55,704 nt of DNA from Oceanobacillus bengalensis (GTDB lineage: Bacteria > Bacillota > Bacilli > Bacillales > Amphibacillaceae), in contig NZ_RBZO01000028.1 of assembly GCF_003628445.1 (NCBI RefSeq), positions 1 through 55,704 on the forward strand, in the 5' to 3' direction. Positions 51,654 to 55,704 of the stretch are shown piece after piece. Below the pieces are notes generated by a model, which saw only the letters and a program-made list of their open reading frames with translations, was not told the origin of the DNA and did not search any database. Position 1 is the stretch's first letter. Each line of letters opens with the position of its first letter. The position numbers were made by a program, and so were the translations under genes.

Positions 51654-52190
51654 ATGTCAAAACTTAAAGTATTGAATTATACCTTTCAGAACCTAAGCCA
51701 AAAGAACATGTCTTTCGAACAGGTCTTCCAGCATATCATGCAATTTATGAGGAATGACCCCAACGGAAATTACCGCCTCATGTTCGGAACCGATTCACAA
51801 GTTCACAGCTATTACACAAGGTTTATTACTGGCATTGTCATTCAACGTGAGAAAAAAGGTGTTTGGGCATGTATTCGGAAAACTGTTGTTCCTAGAAAAA
51901 TGACAAATCTTCATGAGCGTATATCTTATGAAACTACTTTAACGGAAGAAGTGGTTTCGATGTTCTCTGATGAAAGGAAAAATCAACTAATTGATATTGT
52001 ATTACCAAATATTTATAAAGGGGCATCGCTTGCAATTGAGGGGCATATTGACATTGGATCAGGAAACAGAAATAAAACAAGTATTTTTGTTAACGAAATG
52101 GTAGCAAGAATGGAGTCTTTAGGCGTAGAACCAAAAATAAAACCGGATTCATTTGTCGCTAGTAGTTATGCGAATAGATATACAAAATAG
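51654..52190 (+). CDS. ykuK: YkuK-family RNase H-like protein (DUF458)
   Basis: This 178-residue protein matches the YkuK family: FGTDSQVHSYYTRFITGIV with an early Asp, a central YETTLTEEVV and a late EGHIDIGSGNRNKTS block, placing acidic residues as in RNase H folds. B. subtilis YkuK is expressed during sporulation; its activity is not established. AAGGAAGGG precedes the ATG. It is monocistronic. Confidence 0.88.
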   Translation: MSKLKVLNYTFQNLSQKNMSFEQVFQHIMQFMRNDPNGNYRLMFGTDSQVHSYYTRFITGIVIQREKKGVWACIRKTVVPRKMTNLHERISYETTLTEEVVSMFSDERKNQLIDIVLPNIYKGASLAIEGHIDIGSGNRNKTSIFVNEMVARMESLGVEPKIKPDSFVASSYANRYTK

Positions 52191-52220
52191 ACATTACAGC
52201 AGTAGCTGTATTCAGTTTTT

Positions 52221-52252
52221 AGAAGGTGATGGAATCATCATCTTCTTTTTTA
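52221..52252 (+). terminator. Terminator after ykuK
   Basis: AGAAGGTGATG (52221-52231) pairs with CATCATCTTCT across a GAAT loop, with one imperfect pair, followed by T's. Confidence 0.75.
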
Positions 52253-52342
52253 TCTTTTCTTTACTTCTCTTTGGCATTAAGCAATCCTATCATATATAAT
52301 TTAGCTATATACATAGAGCTAGGTTAGGAAAGGAGCCTGTTT

Positions 52343-53398
52343 TTGAGAAAAATTTTCACTACAAAACGTATTGTTATAGGGATTATCTTAATAATCGTTG
52401 CATTAATTCTTTACTTTTACTCTACTGCATTTATGCCATTTATTTTAGCAATCATTACCGCCTTCATCCTTGAACCAATTGTTAAGCTAGCACAGAAATA
52501 TTTAGGATTCAAAAAAAGATTTCCAGCTGTAGTTACTGCCTTTATTCTTTTCATAGCTTTCATTTCATTTTTAGCTTACATATCTATTACACGTTTAGTA
52601 AATGAAACCATTCAATTTGCTGCAAAATTACCTTATTACATCGTTGAGTTAAATATAATCTTTGAAAAGCTCCTTGACAGGTTTAATGAAACAGTCGCAG
52701 GACTACCTCCCCGTTTTATCGAGGAGATGGAAAAGCAAATCACAGCACTATTCGAATGGGCAACAGACTTAACCCAGGATATAATCCCTTTGTTAGCAGG
52801 CTGGGCTCAAGGAATACCAAATATGATTTTTATTATAATCGTTTATTTAATCGCGCTATTCCTAATCAGCTTAGATTTACCTAAATATAAAGAAGCATTC
52901 TTTGCGCGATTCGAAAAGGAAAATGCTGAAAAAGTTAAATATATGCTACAGCGGTCAACAAGATTTTTCGTAGGCTTCTTTAAGGCTCAATTCTTAGTGA
53001 GTATCCTTATCTTTATTGTTACCTATATCGGATTATTAATTATCTCTCCAGGAAATGCATTATTAATGGCATTGATTATCTGGTTTATTGACTTTGTTCC
53101 TTTCATCGGTTCCATCGTTATTCTGGCACCTTGGGGATTATTCGAGTTAGTTAGTGGAAGTACGGATACCGGTGTTCAATTGTTAATACTCGCTGCTATT
53201 CTCCTTATTATCAGAAGAACGGTCGAGCCAAAGGTAATGGGTGACCAAATCGGATTACCAGCATTACCGACACTAGCAGGCATATGGCTAGGACTATATT
53301 TCTTTGGTGTCATTGGGCTAATTATTGGACCGTTAACAATTATCGCAATATATTCTGCTAAAGAAGCTGGTATTATTAAATTAGATTTCAAAATTTAA
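52343..53398 (+). CDS. ytvI: YtvI-type sporulation membrane protein (AI-2E/PerM family)
   Basis: This 351-residue protein has the AI-2E/PerM layout: helices at the N-terminus (to ~85), a soluble helical hairpin (~85-155), then further helices, ending in VPFIGSIVILAPW and a C-terminal GLPALPTLAGIWLGLYFFG. Bacilli call this member YtvI, a sporulation integral membrane protein. The TTG start is supported by AAAGGAG 7 nt upstream. It indicates a spore-forming host. Confidence 0.9.
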   Translation: MRKIFTTKRIVIGIILIIVALILYFYSTAFMPFILAIITAFILEPIVKLAQKYLGFKKRFPAVVTAFILFIAFISFLAYISITRLVNETIQFAAKLPYYIVELNIIFEKLLDRFNETVAGLPPRFIEEMEKQITALFEWATDLTQDIIPLLAGWAQGIPNMIFIIIVYLIALFLISLDLPKYKEAFFARFEKENAEKVKYMLQRSTRFFVGFFKAQFLVSILIFIVTYIGLLIISPGNALLMALIIWFIDFVPFIGSIVILAPWGLFELVSGSTDTGVQLLILAAILLIIRRTVEPKVMGDQIGLPALPTLAGIWLGLYFFGVIGLIIGPLTIIAIYSAKEAGIIKLDFKI

Positions 53399-53442
53399 TG
53401 GAGGAAAATGGCTAGATACAAACGTAGCCATTTTCCTCCATT
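53397..53442 (+). terminator. Long perfect terminator overlapping the ytvI stop
   Basis: An 18-bp perfect stem (53397-53414 with 53425-53442, AATGGAGGAAAATGGCTA) has a 10-nt loop. The stem starts within the TAA codon. Confidence 0.85.
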
Positions 53443-53540
53443 ATTTTGATTTTATCTTTATAAAGCATCTTCCCCAATATTAATCTCAGAATAATATAGA
53501 AGTTGTATTTGATAATTAACATTTCCATAAGATATATCTA

Positions 53541-53597
53541 TTGCCATTTACGTTAGATTCTGTTATTATTTCCAACTAACGAACGGTCGTCAGTTAG
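53541..53597 (+). promoter_or_regulatory. tetR-mate promoter and operator
   Basis: -35 TTGCCA (53541-53546), 17 bp, -10 TATTAT (53564-53569). Overlapping the transcript start is the dyad CTAAC-NN-ACG-NN-CGT-NN-GTTAG (53576-53597), a typical TetR-type operator position for autorepression. Confidence 0.72.
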
Positions 53598-53611
53598 AAA
53601 GGGGATTTATT

Positions 53612-54205
53612 ATGTCTTCCGAAAAAATAAAGAAAGCTGCAATATATTACTTTGCAATAAATGGCTATGAGGGTACCTCTTTATCCCAAATTGCAGAAAA
53701 GGTAGGAATTAAAAAGCAATCTATCTATTCTCATTTTAATGGCAAGGATGATCTATTCCTTCAGGTTATGAACGATGCGCTTAATCAAGAAATATGTGAT
53801 TTAAATACAAAAATAAAACAGTACCCAAAATCTTTAAAAGAAACCTTATATGATTTGCTTCAGGACCTAATGATGCGATATGAAAATAATGTGTATATGA
53901 AATTTTGGTTACGTATGTCCTTTTATCCACCAGGGCATCTGTTTGATGAAATAAATACCGCTTTTTATCAATATGAAAGAGAACAAAAGCAGCTTTTTCT
54001 CCCCCTATTTAAAAGTGCAATAAAGGATAATGTATTGAAGAAAAAGAATCCAGAACACCTAGTTATTGCTTTTATTTCATTGCTTAATGCCATAACGGTA
54101 GAGCTTGTGTATGGTGGAGTGGAACGAGCAAAGGAAGTTGTAGATCCGTCATGGGAAGTTTTTTGGGACGGAATTGCACTGGCAACTGAAGGAGCGAAGG
54201 AATAA
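53612..54205 (+). CDS. TetR/AcrR-family regulator of a MATE pump
   Basis: This 197-residue protein has an N-terminal helix-turn-helix: KKAAIYYFAINGYEGTSLSQI, then AEKVGIKKQSIYSHFNGKDDLF. The C-terminal ligand domain resembles YxaF/YfiR-like helices. GAAAGGGG precedes the ATG. The MATE gene begins inside its stop codon (TAATG), forming a coupled repressor-pump operon with an operator at the shared promoter. Confidence 0.87.
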   Translation: MSSEKIKKAAIYYFAINGYEGTSLSQIAEKVGIKKQSIYSHFNGKDDLFLQVMNDALNQEICDLNTKIKQYPKSLKETLYDLLQDLMMRYENNVYMKFWLRMSFYPPGHLFDEINTAFYQYEREQKQLFLPLFKSAIKDNVLKKKNPEHLVIAFISLLNAITVELVYGGVERAKEVVDPSWEVFWDGIALATEGAKE

Positions 54206-55557
54206 TGACGACCAATCAAACAGATTTCCTAGATACTGAGCCGGTCGGTCGTATCTTTATGAAATATCTAATTCCATCGTTAATTGGAATGATGATTATG
54301 GCACTAAATATTGTGATCGATGGAGTAATGGTCGGAAATCGACTAGGAGAGGTAGCATTAGCTGGAGTAGGCATTGCGTCACCAGTCTACACCATTTTTG
54401 TGGCAATGTCACTTTGGATAGGGATGGGTGGTGCGACGTTGTTCTCCCAAGCGATAGGTGCACGGGACGTAAAACGAGCACAGTTTACTTTTACACATTC
54501 CATTGTACTCATTGCTCTATTTACCATTGTTATCGGTTTAACAGCTTTTATCTTTCAAGAACAACTTACGTATGTACTTGGTGCAAATGAAGAAACATTT
54601 CCATTTGCCAACGATTATTTGAAAGTAATGCTCTTCTTTGGTTTTATCTTAACGATAGAAAATGCATTAAGTACATTTATACGCAATGACCAAAATCCAA
54701 ACTTAGCAATGATTGCCTTAGTTGTTACCGCTATTTTAAACATTGTTATTAATTACTACATTTTATATGTGCTTCATTTAGGTGTAGCAGCCGTTGCTCT
54801 GGGAACAATTATCGCTGCTGCTATTGGTGTACTCGTTCTGTGTACGCATTTTCTTAGAAAAGGAAATCAACTACGATTTGTTCGAATACGGTTTAACAAA
54901 TCGATATTTAAAAGTACCATGAGTATCGGTTTTCCAAGTTTCTTATCGGAATTGGGAATCTCTGTTTTTACAATCGCTTATAATATAAGCCTTGCACGTA
55001 TCGCGGGAACAGCAGGTGTAGCAGCTTTCTCTGTTCTAAATTATGTGCACAGTGTTATGCTAATGATATTTCTTGGGATGGGATCGGCAGTACAGCCTCT
55101 TATTAGCTATTATTATGGCGCAAGAAAACAAGTGCGAATAAGAAAGACAATGAGAATAGCATTAATTGTTGCAAGTATTTCTGGAATTTCCGCATTTGTA
55201 ATTGGTCAGCTTGGAGCGAGACAGATTGTAGGTATCTTTGGAGATTTTGATGAAGAAGTAGTAAACATCGCAATTACAGGAATCCGCCTATTTTTCATCG
55301 CATACCTCTTTATGGGGATCAATTTTATCATGATGAGTTATTTTCAATCTATTGCACAAATTAAGATGGCAACTTGGATTACCGCTTCAAGAGAAATTAT
55401 CTTTATGATGATATTTATTCTTATTCTCCCGTTATTATTTGGAATACAGGGTGTATGGCTTTCTATACCACTTGCTGAGTTTATTGTTTTGGTAACCATT
55501 TTTCTTTATGTACGGAGAAATCGGGATTTTATGACAAACTTTACTCGTTCTAATTAA
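54205..55557 (+). CDS. MATE-family efflux transporter
   Basis: This 450-residue protein has twelve hydrophobic segments in two homologous halves: FMKYLIPSLIGMMIMALNIVIDGVMVG at the start and a matching SIGFPSFLSELGISVFTIAYN at ~250. It belongs to the MATE branch near MepA/NorM-like Firmicute pumps. It exports cationic drugs by Na+ or H+ antiport. It is one base overlapped with the TetR gene upstream, which very likely represses it. Confidence 0.9.
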   Translation: MTTNQTDFLDTEPVGRIFMKYLIPSLIGMMIMALNIVIDGVMVGNRLGEVALAGVGIASPVYTIFVAMSLWIGMGGATLFSQAIGARDVKRAQFTFTHSIVLIALFTIVIGLTAFIFQEQLTYVLGANEETFPFANDYLKVMLFFGFILTIENALSTFIRNDQNPNLAMIALVVTAILNIVINYYILYVLHLGVAAVALGTIIAAAIGVLVLCTHFLRKGNQLRFVRIRFNKSIFKSTMSIGFPSFLSELGISVFTIAYNISLARIAGTAGVAAFSVLNYVHSVMLMIFLGMGSAVQPLISYYYGARKQVRIRKTMRIALIVASISGISAFVIGQLGARQIVGIFGDFDEEVVNIAITGIRLFFIAYLFMGINFIMMSYFQSIAQIKMATWITASREIIFMMIFILILPLLFGIQGVWLSIPLAEFIVLVTIFLYVRRNRDFMTNFTRSN

Positions 55558-55583
55558 CTAAATCTTTATATGAAAGCTTACTA

Positions 55584-55704
55584 ATAAAGTAGGGAAACCA
55601 TTCTCATGGCTTCCCCCTTATCAAACCGTACGTGCCCTATTAAGGCATACGGCTTACCCATATGTTACAATGATTATCAAGAGGATGCGTTCCAGGCATT
55701 TTGC
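55584..55704 (-). mobile_element. Group II intron, 3' end (domains V-VI), partial
   Basis: Read on the minus strand, 55655-55623 gives domain V: AAGCCGTAT, a GCCT/GGGC distal stem, then ACGTACGGTTT, with the catalytic AGC triad and AC bulge region. It is followed by domain VI, GGGAAGCCAT (55615-55606), GAGA loop, ATGGTTTCCC (55601-55592), and the end CCCTACTTTAT, very like the CCCTACTTCAC end of Ll.LtrB. The intron 3' boundary should be near 55584; the reverse transcriptase and 5' parts lie right of the window. Confidence 0.85.

Overview
The window is AT-rich chromosomal DNA from an endospore-forming member of the Bacillaceae. It resembles the Oceanobacillus/Virgibacillus/Ornithinibacillus group more than Bacillus subtilis, but the genus cannot be fixed from this sequence alone. 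The evidence is sigma-A-type promoters with 17-bp spacers, strong AGGAGG-type ribosome binding sites with frequent TTG and GTG starts, Bacillus-type families (YtvI, YkuK, YfkAB, BmrA, FetAB), and a glgBCDAP operon in the B. subtilis order. No phage or plasmid backbone is seen. The left edge is the promoter and leader of an rRNA operon running out of the window. The right edge is the 3' end (domains V and VI) of a group II intron whose body lies outside.

Layout. 1-930: rrn leader and three tandem promoters (minus strand). 934-4753: a permuted papain-like hydrolase, then a minus-strand run padR, HAAS protein, DUF4173 membrane protein, UppS-like prenyltransferase. 4840-8930: a Vga-type ABC-F ribosome-protection gene behind a long leader, the FetAB iron exporter, and a MarR regulator with a 19-bp-arm palindrome in its promoter. 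8932-16406: Na+/Ca2+ exchanger, divergent carD/marR, catechol-dioxygenase-like catE, preQ1-riboswitch-controlled queT, an MscS channel, and a YfkAB radical SAM/Nudix pair. 16636-19236: catalase and aroD. 19268-27741: drug and stress modules: MerR-BmrA, MntA/HepT toxin-antitoxin, TetR with an antibiotic-type ABC exporter, EcsC, and PadR-DUF2812. 27999-30425: an unusual GTP cyclohydrolase II, RibD, HAD phosphatase operon. 30695-34226: GntR regulator, BrnQ branched-chain amino acid carrier and an MtnE-like aminotransferase. 34675-45166: the glycogen operon with a divergent cytoplasmic pullulanase. 45828-50784: small membrane/DNA-binding-like protein, GNAT, two methyltransferases, SLC13 carrier. 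50933-55557: small unknown ORFs, YkuK, YtvI, and a TetR-MATE pair.

A recurring theme is the autoregulated exporter or stress cassette: a one-component regulator next to its target, usually with a visible palindrome at the promoter (PadR, MarR, MerR, TetR, GntR). The glycogen cluster is the clearest metabolic unit: precursor synthesis (GlgC/GlgD), elongation (GlgA), branching (GlgB), phosphorolysis (GlgP) and debranching (pullulanase) from one divergent promoter region.

The least explained material is non-coding. (i) Two ~0.4-kb nested inverted-repeat elements (about 45.29-45.69 kb and 48.52-48.90 kb) have conserved cores, but the base-paired stems have co-varied between the copies. A third site at 31.40 kb looks like the same element without its core. 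(ii) Two arrays of a ~52-bp tandem repeat (11.24 and 34.34 kb) belong to one family, lie in opposite orientations, and each sits between convergent genes. These, with the Vga-like leader and the orphan pyrimidine/flavin-type operon, are the best candidates for something undescribed.
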